DNA from: Candidatus Nitrosopumilus sp. | Lineage (GTDB): Archaea > Thermoproteota > Nitrososphaeria > Nitrososphaerales > Nitrosopumilaceae | Assembly (NCBI GenBank): GCA_025699075.1 | Contig: JAILWG010000001.1 | Span: forward strand, 186,001 to 250,000 | DNA length: 64,000 nt | Direction of reading: 5' to 3' | Part shown: piece after piece, positions 34,139-42,274 of the stretch | How positions within the stretch are numbered: position 1 is the stretch's first letter | Layout: each line of letters begins with the position of its first letter | Notes under the pieces: model-generated | Told to the model about the DNA's origin: nothing | Databases searched by the model: none | What the model saw: the letters and a program-made list of their open reading frames with translations, nothing else | Translations under genes and position numbers: made by a program

Positions 34139-35281
34139 TCAGATTGGCTGAACTACTGACCTTTCTTTAAGGCTCTCAAGTTTTTCAATTAACTGATCAA
34201 TTGACTCCCCATTACTTCCCACCAAGTTAAAATGTCCTAACTTTCTCAAGGGTTTTGAAATTTTCTTTCCATACATCTTCAAAAACAAATTCTTATCTGA
34301 AATTTCTAGCGGTTTGTACTCTCCCTGAAATTCTTTTGAACCTAGAATGTTGTACATTATTGTGTTATAGATTAATTTTGTATTTCCTAATTCCAACCCC
34401 AAAATAGCTCTCAAATGTTGCTCAAATTGAGATGTCTCACTTGATTGCAAGGTATGATGTCCCGAATTATGAACTCTGGGAGCAATTTCATTGATAACTA
34501 TATCTTCATTTTTTGTAACAAACATCTCTATGCCAAATATACCTGCTCCTTTTAACACAGACATTGTTTTTTCTGCTATATGTTCAGCTTTTTTTGCAAT
34601 AATTTCTGAAACCCTTGCAGGCGCAATCGTCATTCTTAATATATTATCTTCATGAATATTTTCCACAAGCGGATATGTTTTGATTTGACCTTTGGTATTT
34701 CTAGCTGCAATTACAGATACTTCCATCTTGAATGGGATGAATTTTTCTAATAGTAATGTCTGCCCTTTAAAATAATCATATGCCATTTGAATTTCGTCTT
34801 CAGAATTAATTTTAAAATTACCCCTTCCATCATATGCATCCCTTCGAGATTTGAGCATTGCAGGATATCCAAATTTTTTCAATCCTGTTTTAACGTCATC
34901 AATGTTTTTTATTTCAATAAATTCTGGAACAGGTATGTTGTTTTCTCGTAAAAATGACTTTTGCAAGAATTTGTCTTGAATAATTTTTAATGTTTCAGGA
35001 GATGGATTGATGTCTGCTTTATCTTCCACCGATTTTAAGACATCACTATCTCCAGATTCAATTTCATATGTTATAATGTCTGATTTGTTTGCAAGATCAA
35101 TTATTGCATCCTTATCTTTGAAATCTGCAATAATTTGTGTTGCACCAACTTGTGAAGCAGGGCAATTTTCAGTTGGATCTAACACTATAATTTCGGATAT
35201 CTCGTTTGGCATTTTCTTTGCAGCCTCTGCTATCATCATGCCTAATTGTCCTCCTCCTATAATTCCGAGAATTTTTGTCAT
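34139..35281 (-). CDS. purK: N5-carboxyaminoimidazole ribonucleotide synthase
   Basis: 380 residues of the ATP-grasp family. The N-terminal Rossmann part starts ILGIIGGGQLGMMIAEAAKK, typical of PurK. The ATP-grasp core is at about 100-290: YPAMLKSRRDAYDGRGNFKI, LLLEKFIPFKMEVSV, and IAPRVHNSGHHTLQ near residues 265-280. It carboxylates AIR to N5-CAIR with ATP and bicarbonate. PurE, the mutase for the next step, is encoded divergently at 35387, and the shared gap is about 105 bases. ATG at 35281. Confidence 0.95.
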   Translation of the reverse strand: MTKILGIIGGGQLGMMIAEAAKKMPNEISEIIVLDPTENCPASQVGATQIIADFKDKDAIIDLANKSDIITYEIESGDSDVLKSVEDKADINPSPETLKIIQDKFLQKSFLRENNIPVPEFIEIKNIDDVKTGLKKFGYPAMLKSRRDAYDGRGNFKINSEDEIQMAYDYFKGQTLLLEKFIPFKMEVSVIAARNTKGQIKTYPLVENIHEDNILRMTIAPARVSEIIAKKAEHIAEKTMSVLKGAGIFGIEMFVTKNEDIVINEIAPRVHNSGHHTLQSSETSQFEQHLRAILGLELGNTKLIYNTIMYNILGSKEFQGEYKPLEISDKNLFLKMYGKKISKPLRKLGHFNLVGSNGESIDQLIEKLESLKERSVVQPI

Positions 35282-35386
35282 TACAAATTTGATATTTTTG
35301 CATTAAAAATATCTAATGCCAGTACGATTTTTTCTAGATATTTTTCTAATAGAATTGTTAATTACTCTCTAGTTTTTCTCTATATC

Positions 35387-35962
35387 ATGGCATATTCTAA
35401 AAAACCACTTGTTGGGATCATTATGGGATCAAGCTCAGACAGTAGAATAATGCAAGGAGCTGCAGAAATTTTGGATGAGTATAAAATCAAACATGAAGAT
35501 CAAATAGTGTCAGCACATAGAACCCCTACAAGATTGGCAGAGTATGCAGAACATGCTGAAAAGATGGGCTTTAAAATCATCATAGCTGGTGCCGGAGGGG
35601 CTGCACATTTACCTGGAATGATTGCATCTCATACAACGATACCTGTTATCGGAGTACCCATACTAGTTTACAATGACAAACATCCAAAAAAATCAGACAC
35701 TACAAAATTCTCTGCATTTGGGGGGTTGGATTCATTATTATCAATAACTGAAATGCCTTCAGGTTCTCCTGTAGTTGCAGTGGGTATTAACAAAGCAGGA
35801 AATGCAGGAATTTATGCAATGAAAATGCTCGCAAATGAGTTTCCAGAATTAAAAAAGAAGCTAAAACAACACAAATCAAATCAACATAATTCGGTTATCA
35901 AAGAATCTGATCAATTAAAAAAGCAAGGTCTTTCAAAATTTGCCAAGAAAAAATTCAACTAA
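35387..35962 (+). CDS. purE: N5-carboxyaminoimidazole ribonucleotide mutase
   Basis: 191 residues. The family blocks are GIIMGSSSDSRIMQGAAEIL at the N terminus, DQIVSAHRTPTRLAEYAE (catalytic His), and IAGAGGAAHLPGMIASHTTI, plus ANEFPELKKKL before a basic, disordered tail (residues ~165-191) not needed for catalysis. It moves the carboxyl group from N5-CAIR to CAIR. I chose the ATG at 35387 because an in-frame earlier start (35246) would run through the purK gene and add an unrelated extension. The 3' end overlaps the convergent threonine deaminase gene by eight bases. Confidence 0.93.
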   Translation: MAYSKKPLVGIIMGSSSDSRIMQGAAEILDEYKIKHEDQIVSAHRTPTRLAEYAEHAEKMGFKIIIAGAGGAAHLPGMIASHTTIPVIGVPILVYNDKHPKKSDTTKFSAFGGLDSLLSITEMPSGSPVVAVGINKAGNAGIYAMKMLANEFPELKKKLKQHKSNQHNSVIKESDQLKKQGLSKFAKKKFN

Positions 35963-37172
35963 TCGATGTAAGTAAAGTAAATTTAATGTTCTTTTTTGTT
36001 AATGCATCAATAAGCAATTTAGCTTGTTCTTTTCCTTGAGTCTCAAGGCTAAGAGTAACCCCTGCTGATCCTGCATTAATTTCAGAGCTTAATCTGTCAT
36101 GAACTACCTCAACAATATTTGCATTGGCCAAAGTAATTTCATCCACAATTTCTTTGAAAGCACCTGGCCTATCGGGCAATAAAATGGACAATTTCAGTAA
36201 TCTGCCCATGGCTGCAAGCCCTTTATCAACAATTTGACCTAATAGATACATATCCACATTGCCTCCTGCCAAAACAGCTACTACTTTTTTTCCAACTGAT
36301 GGTTTTTTTGATATTAGATATGCTAAACTTGATGCACCTGCAGGTTCTACAACAAATTTCATTCTCTCCATAAGAAGGAACATTGCTTTTGTAATTTCTT
36401 CATCGTCAACTAGAACTATTTCATCTATGAGTTCTTTGATAATTGAGAATGTCAGTTGCCCAGGAACTTTAACTGAGATTCCATCAGCTATTGTCCTATC
36501 CCCCCCACTGGAAGTAATAGATCCTTGTTTAACTGAATCATACATTGAGGGAAATGATTTGGATTGAACTCCGATTACTTTGACATGTGGATTTTTTTCT
36601 TTAATTGCAATTAAAGTTCCAGCTGCCAATCCACCACCCCCAATTGGAATATACACTTCATCAACATCTGGCAAATCTTCCATTATTTCCAAACCGATAA
36701 CTCCCTGAGCTGCAATAATTTGAGGATCGTCAAAGGCATGTATCATTATAGCCCCCGTTTCTTTTGCTATCTCTTTTGCTTTTGATGAAGATTCATCATA
36801 ATTTACCCCTTCCAAAATTACATTTGCTCCATAACCTCTAGTAGCTGCAACTTTAGCTGGTGATGCATTTTTAGGCATAACAATTGTGCAAGGTATTTTC
36901 TCCAATGCGGATGCAAATGCAACTCCTTGTGCATGATTGCCTGCAGATGCTGCAACTACACCGTATTTTTTTTCTTCAATTGATAATGATTTAATTTTAA
37001 AATATGCTCCACGAATTTTAAATGAACCTGTTTTTTGTCGAAATTCCGCTTTCAAGTAAATGTCTGAACCTGTCATTTCGCTAAATGTGGGGGAATGAAT
37101 AAGAGGAGTTTTCTTTATTTCGTGTCCTCTCAAGGAATTAGCTGCAAGTACATCATCATATGATGGCTCCAT
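35955..37172 (-). CDS. ilvA: Threonine ammonia-lyase with C-terminal ACT domain
   Basis: 405 residues, PLP fold type II. The Schiff-base Lys is in RQKTGSFKIRGAYFKIKSL, the cofactor-binding loop in VAASAGNHAQGVAFAS, and the second cofactor block in IPIGGGGLAAGTLIAIKE. After a short linker an ACT-like domain (about 325-405: LLKLSILLPDRPGAFKEIV) could bind an amino-acid effector. It deaminates threonine to 2-oxobutyrate for isoleucine. The domain order matches the short, catabolic/biosynthetic IlvA group with one ACT domain. ATG at 37172. Confidence 0.9.
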   Translation of the reverse strand: MEPSYDDVLAANSLRGHEIKKTPLIHSPTFSEMTGSDIYLKAEFRQKTGSFKIRGAYFKIKSLSIEEKKYGVVAASAGNHAQGVAFASALEKIPCTIVMPKNASPAKVAATRGYGANVILEGVNYDESSSKAKEIAKETGAIMIHAFDDPQIIAAQGVIGLEIMEDLPDVDEVYIPIGGGGLAAGTLIAIKEKNPHVKVIGVQSKSFPSMYDSVKQGSITSSGGDRTIADGISVKVPGQLTFSIIKELIDEIVLVDDEEITKAMFLLMERMKFVVEPAGASSLAYLISKKPSVGKKVVAVLAGGNVDMYLLGQIVDKGLAAMGRLLKLSILLPDRPGAFKEIVDEITLANANIVEVVHDRLSSEINAGSAGVTLSLETQGKEQAKLLIDALTKKNIKFTLLTSIS

Positions 37173-37341
37173 TAGAAATGATGCTATTGATTTGCTGTAT
37201 TTGACTTATTCTATACAAAATTTGCATCTTTAGTCAAATTTTATGCGTAAGTTTTCAGAAAGTGGGAAATAGGCCAAAAAATGCACAGAATATACTGTGA
37301 CCCATCACCTTTGAGATAGTCTAAAGATGAAGATATTGATT

Positions 37342-38184
37342 TTATGATGTTTGAATTATTTTCTCTAATTCAGACAAGTGATTCAAAATATTTTCTTTTA
37401 CAGAATCAGACATTTTTCTTGGATCAAACACTCCTTCACGATTACCATTTTTAACAAATTCTAAATCCAATGTTAATAAGCACCCTTCTTCGCCAGATAC
37501 CAATCTAGGATCATCTATCAAAACATTTGATGTTTGATATGTTTCAACTAGTAAAGAATCAAGTTCAGATAATAATTTGGATTTTTTTTCAGATAGTTCT
37601 TGAAAATCAACTCCTGCATCTTTTTGAATTTCTGCAAAAACCTTTTCTCTGAAATCGTCGTTTTCATAAAATACTTCAAAAAGTTTTTGATGATCAAAAT
37701 CTTTGTATCCCATTTCCTTTAGCTTTTCTAAAACTATTTGATCACTGTTATCAGAAAAGTTTTCTTGTTGATTTTTTGTCAAATCAATAATTTCGGACAG
37801 ATCTTTTTGACAATCGATAACTCGCTGAACTGGCTTGTAATATAACAACACATGAAATTGTAATGACAGATGTCCTGACAACAAGTAATTCCCTTCACTT
37901 ATCTCAAATTTTGTAAAAATTCTTCGGACATCTTGATTATTGGTTACCGATACATCTTGTAAGGACCATTTTTTTAAAGAGTTATTGATTCTTTGAAAAT
38001 AATCAGATACTTTTTTTGGATCAAATGTTTTTTGTTCTGTGATTGTTGAATCACCCATCATAACTTTGACATCGGCCATTTTTGTCAAATCAGTTATTTT
38101 TGGAAGATATGATTTCCGAATGGAATCATTTTTCTCGTTTAACAATTGTATGAATTCATTAGATGATCTTGAACCTAATCTCAC
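37342..38184 (-). CDS. Hypothetical protein
   Basis: 280 residues, soluble, Asp/Glu/Lys-rich, with helical stretches (KLFEVFYENDDFREKVFAEI; LSEKKSKLLSELDSLLVETY) and a beta-rich middle (LLSGHLSLQFHVLLYYKPV). A repeated FDPKK/FDPRKMSD pattern occurs at about residues 54 and 255. No signal peptide or cysteine cluster. It is divergent from the zinc finger/cyclase operon. I do not recognise the family. Confidence 0.55.
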   Translation of the reverse strand: MRLGSRSSNEFIQLLNEKNDSIRKSYLPKITDLTKMADVKVMMGDSTITEQKTFDPKKVSDYFQRINNSLKKWSLQDVSVTNNQDVRRIFTKFEISEGNYLLSGHLSLQFHVLLYYKPVQRVIDCQKDLSEIIDLTKNQQENFSDNSDQIVLEKLKEMGYKDFDHQKLFEVFYENDDFREKVFAEIQKDAGVDFQELSEKKSKLLSELDSLLVETYQTSNVLIDDPRLVSGEEGCLLTLDLEFVKNGNREGVFDPRKMSDSVKENILNHLSELEKIIQTS

Positions 38185-38256
38185 AAAAAATACCTGATAT
38201 TTGCTCTCCTTAAACCTTCATGATAAATCTAAATAGATTGAGCTGTATTTACAGAC

Positions 38257-38379
38257 ATGAGAATATCCAAGATCACATGCGAACAATGTAATGAGTATAT
38301 CGTAGAATATTATGATGTTGGATATAAGGGAAATAGGGGCAAATGTAGTTCATGCGGAGTAGATTTCCCCCTAGATTGA
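38257..38379 (+). CDS. Small zinc-ribbon protein upstream of the cyclase, 40 aa
   Basis: MRISKITCEQCNEYIVEYYD, then VGYKGNRGKCSSCGVDFPLD. The CxxC-x18-CxxC spacing fits a zinc ribbon. Its stop lies 10 bases before the cyclase ATG, on the same strand, so the two are almost certainly co-transcribed; a regulatory or adaptor role for the cyclase is inference. Function unknown. Confidence 0.6.
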   Translation: MRISKITCEQCNEYIVEYYDVGYKGNRGKCSSCGVDFPLD

Positions 38380-38389
38380 GGTAAATATA

Positions 38390-39175
38390 ATGACTGAAAA
38401 TGAACAAGATTCAAAAAAAACAGATCAGGGAATTAATGTCGTTGATCTATTACTAAGTAAAAACAAGAATGAAACCTTAGATTCTGAAACTATGATTTTG
38501 GAAACTCAGAAACGTGTTTGGGGGGCTCTAAAAAAAGGATACCAATACAGCGGATTAATTGACGAATCAGAAGAATTTTTGAGAAAAAATGTTTTTGCGA
38601 AATTAGATATGGTTGTACTCTATGTGGATTTAGTTGGTTCCACTACTATGACCTTGGAAATGCCTGCCGAAAAAATTGCAATTATTGTAAGTTCATTTTC
38701 TCAAGAAATGGCAGCAGTGATAAGACAACATCACGGATATGTTTTAAAATTTGTAGGTGATGCAGTAATAGGATATTTTGTAGGAGAAGGAATGCTTGTT
38801 GCAGACAATGCAGTCAACTGTGCAAAATCTATGATATCTGTTATTCAAAAAGGAATCAACCCCATCTTAAATCAATATGATTATCCTGATTTGATGGTAA
38901 AGATTGGACTCGATTTAGGCCAAAACATTGTAGTTCGATATGGTGCAGATGCAGAAAAATCTCATGTAGATTTAATGGGTCCTGCAATGAATATTGCTGC
39001 AAAAATACAACACATGGCAAAACCCAATCAAATTCTTATTGGAAGTGATGTATATCAAAGATTGCATCCAAATTCACAGAAAAATTTCTCAAAAATTATC
39101 TGGAAAAAAGACGAATGGAAATATCATTCAAGAACAACCGGTGAGATTTACAATGTTTATGAATACAAGGGATAA
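38390..39175 (+). CDS. Class III nucleotidyl cyclase
   Basis: 261 residues, cytosolic. The cyclase homology domain (about 70-225) contains metal-binding Asp80 in VLYVDLVGST and Asp124 in FVGDAVIGYF, adenine-selecting Lys120 and Asp194 (KSHVDLMGPAMN), and Asn201. The transition-state Arg four residues after that Asn is a Lys (K205, in NIAAKIQHMA). The first 65 residues are probably disordered/helical. It would make cAMP, or might be altered by the Arg-Lys change. It has no membrane span and no sensor domain. It is translated right after a 40-residue zinc protein. Confidence 0.85.
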   Translation: MTENEQDSKKTDQGINVVDLLLSKNKNETLDSETMILETQKRVWGALKKGYQYSGLIDESEEFLRKNVFAKLDMVVLYVDLVGSTTMTLEMPAEKIAIIVSSFSQEMAAVIRQHHGYVLKFVGDAVIGYFVGEGMLVADNAVNCAKSMISVIQKGINPILNQYDYPDLMVKIGLDLGQNIVVRYGADAEKSHVDLMGPAMNIAAKIQHMAKPNQILIGSDVYQRLHPNSQKNFSKIIWKKDEWKYHSRTTGEIYNVYEYKG

Positions 39176-39189
39176 AATCAATTTTAGAA

Positions 39190-39336
39190 TCACACAGTAA
39201 ATTTATCTGGACACTCTACGTGCTCATAGTGATGTTCAGTGAATTTTTCCTGAACCACGTAAATTACAATTTTATGGAGATCTTTTTCACCAATCTCTTT
39301 TTTGCATTTTAGACATGATTTTTTTGATTGATCCAT
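39190..39336 (-). CDS. Small zinc-binding protein, 48 aa
   Basis: MDQSKKSCLKCKKEIGEKDL, then HKIVIYVVQEKFTEHHYEHVECPDK-type sequence. It has one CxxC at 8-11, His residues at about 21 and 36-40, and a Cys near the end, forming a possible C2HC site. It is convergent with the cyclase gene (stop to stop, 14 bases). Function unknown. Confidence 0.5.
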   Translation of the reverse strand: MDQSKKSCLKCKKEIGEKDLHKIVIYVVQEKFTEHHYEHVECPDKFTV

Positions 39337-39464
39337 GTGTATCAGCGATCCAAACTGGGAATCTATAAGGATCTGCGATCAGCTCAATTTGAGCTAAAAC
39401 GACTGAGTTTTAACTAAAGAGTATATCAAATGACTAAAGCAAGCCACAAATATAGCAAAAATTG

Positions 39465-39845
39465 ATGATATACATGGATGAAATGGCTACAAATCACCTA
39501 AGAGACCTTTATGGACTTAATCCAAACATCCCACATTTAGCATTCCAATTTCCAAGATTACCTCCAGGATTATCAAATCCAATGTTTAAAATTCATCAAA
39601 ATCCAATGAAAGAGCAATTTTATCAGAATGCTCAAACACTTAATCAAAAATTACAAGGATTTCAGCACCTGTATCAGCAATATGCTGCAGGGCTACTATC
39701 TATGAATTCCACAGTGATTCCACCAGGCCATCCTGCTTATACCCGACAAAATTCAGTGGAGACACTTAAAACTGAAAATGACAAATTGATAAAAGAAAAC
39801 TTGGAATTAAAGAAAAAATTAGAAAAAGAAAAGAATTCAAAATAA
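39465..39845 (+). CDS. Hypothetical protein with C-terminal coiled coil
   Basis: 126 residues. The N-terminal part is Pro/Asn-rich (LYGLNPNIPHLAFQFPRLPP), the middle has a Gln/Tyr-rich stretch (NQKLQGFQHLYQQYAAGLL) and the end is a clear coiled coil (ETLKTENDKLIKENLELKKK). I use the ATG at 39465; a TTG three bases earlier and ATG at 39474 are other options. Low-complexity composition suggests a structural or scaffolding protein. Family not recognised. Confidence 0.55.
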   Translation: MIYMDEMATNHLRDLYGLNPNIPHLAFQFPRLPPGLSNPMFKIHQNPMKEQFYQNAQTLNQKLQGFQHLYQQYAAGLLSMNSTVIPPGHPAYTRQNSVETLKTENDKLIKENLELKKKLEKEKNSK

Positions 39846-39912
39846 AAGCCATCATAGTTCTAAAAAATGCAATTAGACAACACGCTTATTAATTTAAAAA
39901 ATTAGTTTCATT

Positions 39913-40299
39913 ATGGTCAAAACTCCGGCAGATAAATGGAAAGATACTGTAATGAAATTTAGAAAACAGTGTCAAAAAATTTTAGAGATATCTCCTAGCA
40001 TCAGATATGCAGGAGTTGTAAATGCATATGGTAGAACTTTGACTGGAATGATCAAACCAAATCTTAAACCTCTTTTACAGTCAGAAAATTTCAAAAATGA
40101 ATTATTTGTAATTTCCACATTGATTTCATTGAGAAGAGAGTCTGTGGACACCATTGGTAAACTAGAACACGTAGTTTTACAACACCAAAAAATCACCATT
40201 CTGATTTTACAGAAAAATAATATTACGTATTATGTATCAATAGATAGAAAAGAAAAAGGCTTAGAGAAAATTATCTCTTCAATTAAAAAGATAATCTAA
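39913..40299 (+). CDS. DUF6659-like small protein
   Basis: 128 residues. The start helix DKWKDTVMKFRKQCQKILEI, the strand SIRYAGVVNAYGRTLTGMIK, the helical NFKNELFVISTLISLRRESV and the strand-rich HVVLQHQKITILILQKNNITYYVSI follow the order of a small alpha/beta (roadblock/profilin-like) domain. I recall this as DUF6659 of ammonia-oxidising archaea, but the family assignment is from memory. Function unknown. The stop overlaps the convergent VOC gene by four bases. Confidence 0.65.
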   Translation: MVKTPADKWKDTVMKFRKQCQKILEISPSIRYAGVVNAYGRTLTGMIKPNLKPLLQSENFKNELFVISTLISLRRESVDTIGKLEHVVLQHQKITILILQKNNITYYVSIDRKEKGLEKIISSIKKII

Positions 40300-40709
40300 G
40301 CTGGTGTAAATCCTTGATATCCACCTGTTTGTTGATCTTTGTCTTCAAAGCTAGGTTCGAATAATGAAATAAGATAATCATCAGGATCCAAAATTACTGC
40401 ATTTTTTCCTGCATCTTTTTCAACTATATCACGATGAATAGTGACACCTTTTGCTCTTAATTCATCAACAGCAGATTGTACATCGCCAACTAGAAACCCT
40501 ATGGTTATTCCATTTTCAATAGAACTACCAATGTGTTGTGCAGTTAGTGATGCTGGATGTAAACTCAATAAAGCACCAGAAGTACCCAAATCAACCCATG
40601 ATCTTCGCTGATTTCTAATTGGAAGACCAATGATTTCATGGTAAAATTGTAGGGATTTGTCAATGTCTTTTACAGCTAAAATTACATTGCCTACTTTTTT
40701 GATGTTCAC
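40296..40709 (-). CDS. VOC (glyoxalase/bleomycin-resistance) family protein
   Basis: 137 residues with two beta-alpha-beta-beta-beta halves. The start is VGNVILAVKDIDKSLQFYHEI, then GLPIRNQRRSWVDLG. The second half has ITIGFLVGDVQSAVDELRAKG and KDAGKNAVILDPDDYLISLFEP. The usual metal ligands are only partly visible (Asp/Glu near the C terminus), so the activity is unknown; methylmalonyl-CoA epimerase would be shorter and different. Stand-alone VOC proteins can be lactonases, epimerases or binding proteins. Confidence 0.75.
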   Translation of the reverse strand: MNIKKVGNVILAVKDIDKSLQFYHEIIGLPIRNQRRSWVDLGTSGALLSLHPASLTAQHIGSSIENGITIGFLVGDVQSAVDELRAKGVTIHRDIVEKDAGKNAVILDPDDYLISLFEPSFEDKDQQTGGYQGFTPA

Positions 40710-40745
40710 AAATATACTAACCAGAAGTTCTTTAAATCCATTGCG

Positions 40746-40964
40746 TCATTGAACTTCAACCATAGTTTCTGTTCTATCTACACCAGAAATTTTTTGAATT
40801 TGGGTTGCCACTTCTTTGATCTGTGCTAATTCTTTAACATCAATTATGGCAACAGCGTCAAACTGACCACTTGTTGGAAATGAATCTACTACAGATGAAA
40901 TTTTTCTTAATCTTGCAGCAATGAGTTTTTTTGGAGATTTTACCAAAATTATTGCCCTTACCAT
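40746..40964 (-). CDS. Stand-alone Lrp/AsnC ligand-binding (RAM) domain, copy 1
   Basis: 72 residues: VRAIILVKSPKKLIAARLRK, then FPTSGQFDAVAIIDVKELAQ and a final strand GVDRTETMVEV. This is the RAM (regulation of amino-acid metabolism) domain of Lrp/AsnC regulators without a DNA-binding helix-turn-helix. Its start overlaps the end of the next gene by seven bases, so they are co-translated. The two RAM proteins might form mixed oligomers that bind amino acids and modulate another regulator. Confidence 0.85.
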   Translation of the reverse strand: MVRAIILVKSPKKLIAARLRKISSVVDSFPTSGQFDAVAIIDVKELAQIKEVATQIQKISGVDRTETMVEVQ

Positions 40965-41197
40965 CCCATATTGACCTCCACTTCAATCAATGTTTCAGTT
41001 GTTACGATATCTTTGATTTTTTTGAAATCAATCACAATGTTATTAATTTCGTCAATGTTGCCTTGCAAAAGAACGCTAATGTCTGCTCTTCCAGTAACGA
41101 CCATAATCTGTTTAACAGTTTTTCTTTTTTTCTTTAGAATGGCAACCACTGAATCAACTTTTCCAGGTTTTACAGTAATTAAACAAAGTGCACGCAT
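40958..41197 (-). CDS. Stand-alone Lrp/AsnC ligand-binding (RAM) domain, copy 2
   Basis: 79 residues: MRALCLITVKPGKVDSVVAI, then KQIMVVTGRADISVLLQGNI and DIVTTETLIEVEV. The VTGRADISV stretch is the ligand-binding turn of the RAM fold, and the TxTLIEVEV end is typical. It is upstream of, and overlaps, copy 1. Paired RAM-only proteins are usual in this group. Effector unknown. Confidence 0.85.
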   Translation of the reverse strand: MRALCLITVKPGKVDSVVAILKKKRKTVKQIMVVTGRADISVLLQGNIDEINNIVIDFKKIKDIVTTETLIEVEVNMGW

Positions 41198-41231
41198 AGA
41201 TAGTGTACGTTACCGGATCGGATAAAGATTC

Positions 41232-41480
41232 CTAGTCAAAAGCCTCTTGTGAGCGGGCTTCTTCAAGATAAGCGCGTCTTTCTTCATTGACTTTTTCTTG
41301 ATCAATTACAATATCATCATCAACAATGACAATTCCCATATCTCCTGAAGGCTCATCGTTAATTTTTTTGGTTTTTGCTTTAGATTTGGATGCTTTAGAT
41401 TTTGTTGTTTTTTCTTTAGATGTGGTTTTCTTTGCAGGTGCTTTTTTTGCAGTTTTCTTTGCAGCTTTTTTTTCAGCCAT
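41232..41480 (-). CDS. Lysine/alanine-rich protein with histone-H1-like tail
   Basis: 82 residues. The first ~42 are an Ala/Lys/Thr-rich repeat (AEKKAAKKTAKKAPAKKTTS) like the tails of H1 or of bacterial HU/AlgP proteins. The second half is acidic (GDMGIVIVDDDIVIDQEKV) and ends EEARSQEAFD. The charge split suggests a nucleoid or RNA-associated protein with its own neutralising domain. No named domain. Its start ATG lies at 41480, divergent from the region of 41650. Confidence 0.55.
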   Translation of the reverse strand: MAEKKAAKKTAKKAPAKKTTSKEKTTKSKASKSKAKTKKINDEPSGDMGIVIVDDDIVIDQEKVNEERRAYLEEARSQEAFD

Positions 41481-41649
41481 GAATGTCGAAAAACAAGAGG
41501 TAGGGTGGCTTTTAAAGATTATGCAGAATGGATTTTATGTACATCAAGGAACAATTTATCGATCAAACAGTATATCAAAGTCAACAATTTACGCATAATG
41601 TACTTTATCATTAATTATATTGTAAATTTTACAATGGAGGTGAAAAGGC

Positions 41650-41916
41650 ATAGCAACATTAGCAGATTACCAAATAATTGGAGATAGTGCATCTTTGGCA
41701 AAAATTGGGGAGCAATCATTTACAATCATATTTGTAGAGGATTCAAACTATACTCAAGGAGAAAACGTCACTAAAGGAGTTAAAATTACAACTAAGGAAA
41801 TGTTTGAAGTGGATGGAAACCACATTAACAAATTCCATACTACTCGGGTTGCAATAGTTAATAGATTCAAAAATGAAAAACTTCGTGAAGATGTTAACAT
41901 AAAAAAATTCCATTAG
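41650..41916 (+). CDS. Hypothetical 88-aa protein, probable ATA start
   Basis: The open frame runs from 41650 to 41916 with a stop two codons upstream of the proposed start. A strong ribosome-binding site (GGAGGTGA, 41636-41643) sits about six bases before an ATA codon; reading from there gives MATLADYQIIGDSASLAKIG and then EQSFTIIFVEDSNYTQGENV. The first ATG in that frame is in KEMFEVDG, far too late, and the only other option is TTG at 41695. The ribosome-binding site argues for ATA, or for an ATG that mutated or was misread. The protein is a small beta-rich domain; function unknown. Confidence 0.55.
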   Translation: MATLADYQIIGDSASLAKIGEQSFTIIFVEDSNYTQGENVTKGVKITTKEMFEVDGNHINKFHTTRVAIVNRFKNEKLREDVNIKKFH

Positions 41917-42274
41917 GACCAGTCAAATGCATCTCTGAAAAATCATCTTCAGGTAAAAATTTCTTTAACCTGGTAGACGCATAATCGAAAAGATCCCAGA
42001 AAGGTTTTCCACCTTCTCTTTATTTCTAAAGAAAAGGGGATAAAATGAAAACCTACGATTATAGAACAAATATCTACTTAACCCTATTGTAATTTTAAAA
42101 AATGACGAAATTTTTTCTCAACAATTTCCAAAATTGATTACGATAAGATAAAAAGTTGGATTTGTAAAATTTGGAAGAGGCATATTTTTAGCAGATATTG
42201 CTTAATTACGATATTCAGTTTTGAAAGATTTTGACTCATATCTCCCTGAAAATATGGCTTAAATAACTAAACAG
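41917..42274. other. 358-base stretch with no supported gene
   Basis: No long open frame, repeat or RNA is visible. On the minus strand 41894-42019 is open for 41 codons and encodes a protein-like segment (GGKPFWDLFDYASTRLKKFL), but it has no start codon and overlaps the preceding gene. It may be a decayed C-terminal fragment or chance. AT-rich sequence follows up to the tRNA gene. Confidence 0.4.

Noticed and set aside
35246-35386. N-terminal extension of PurE from 35246
   Set aside because: It overlaps purK and adds an unrelated stretch; family start fits 35387.
41505-41687. 60-codon plus-strand frame before the 88-aa gene
   Set aside because: It overlaps the ribosome-binding region and has no protein-like composition; the 41650 frame explains the region better.
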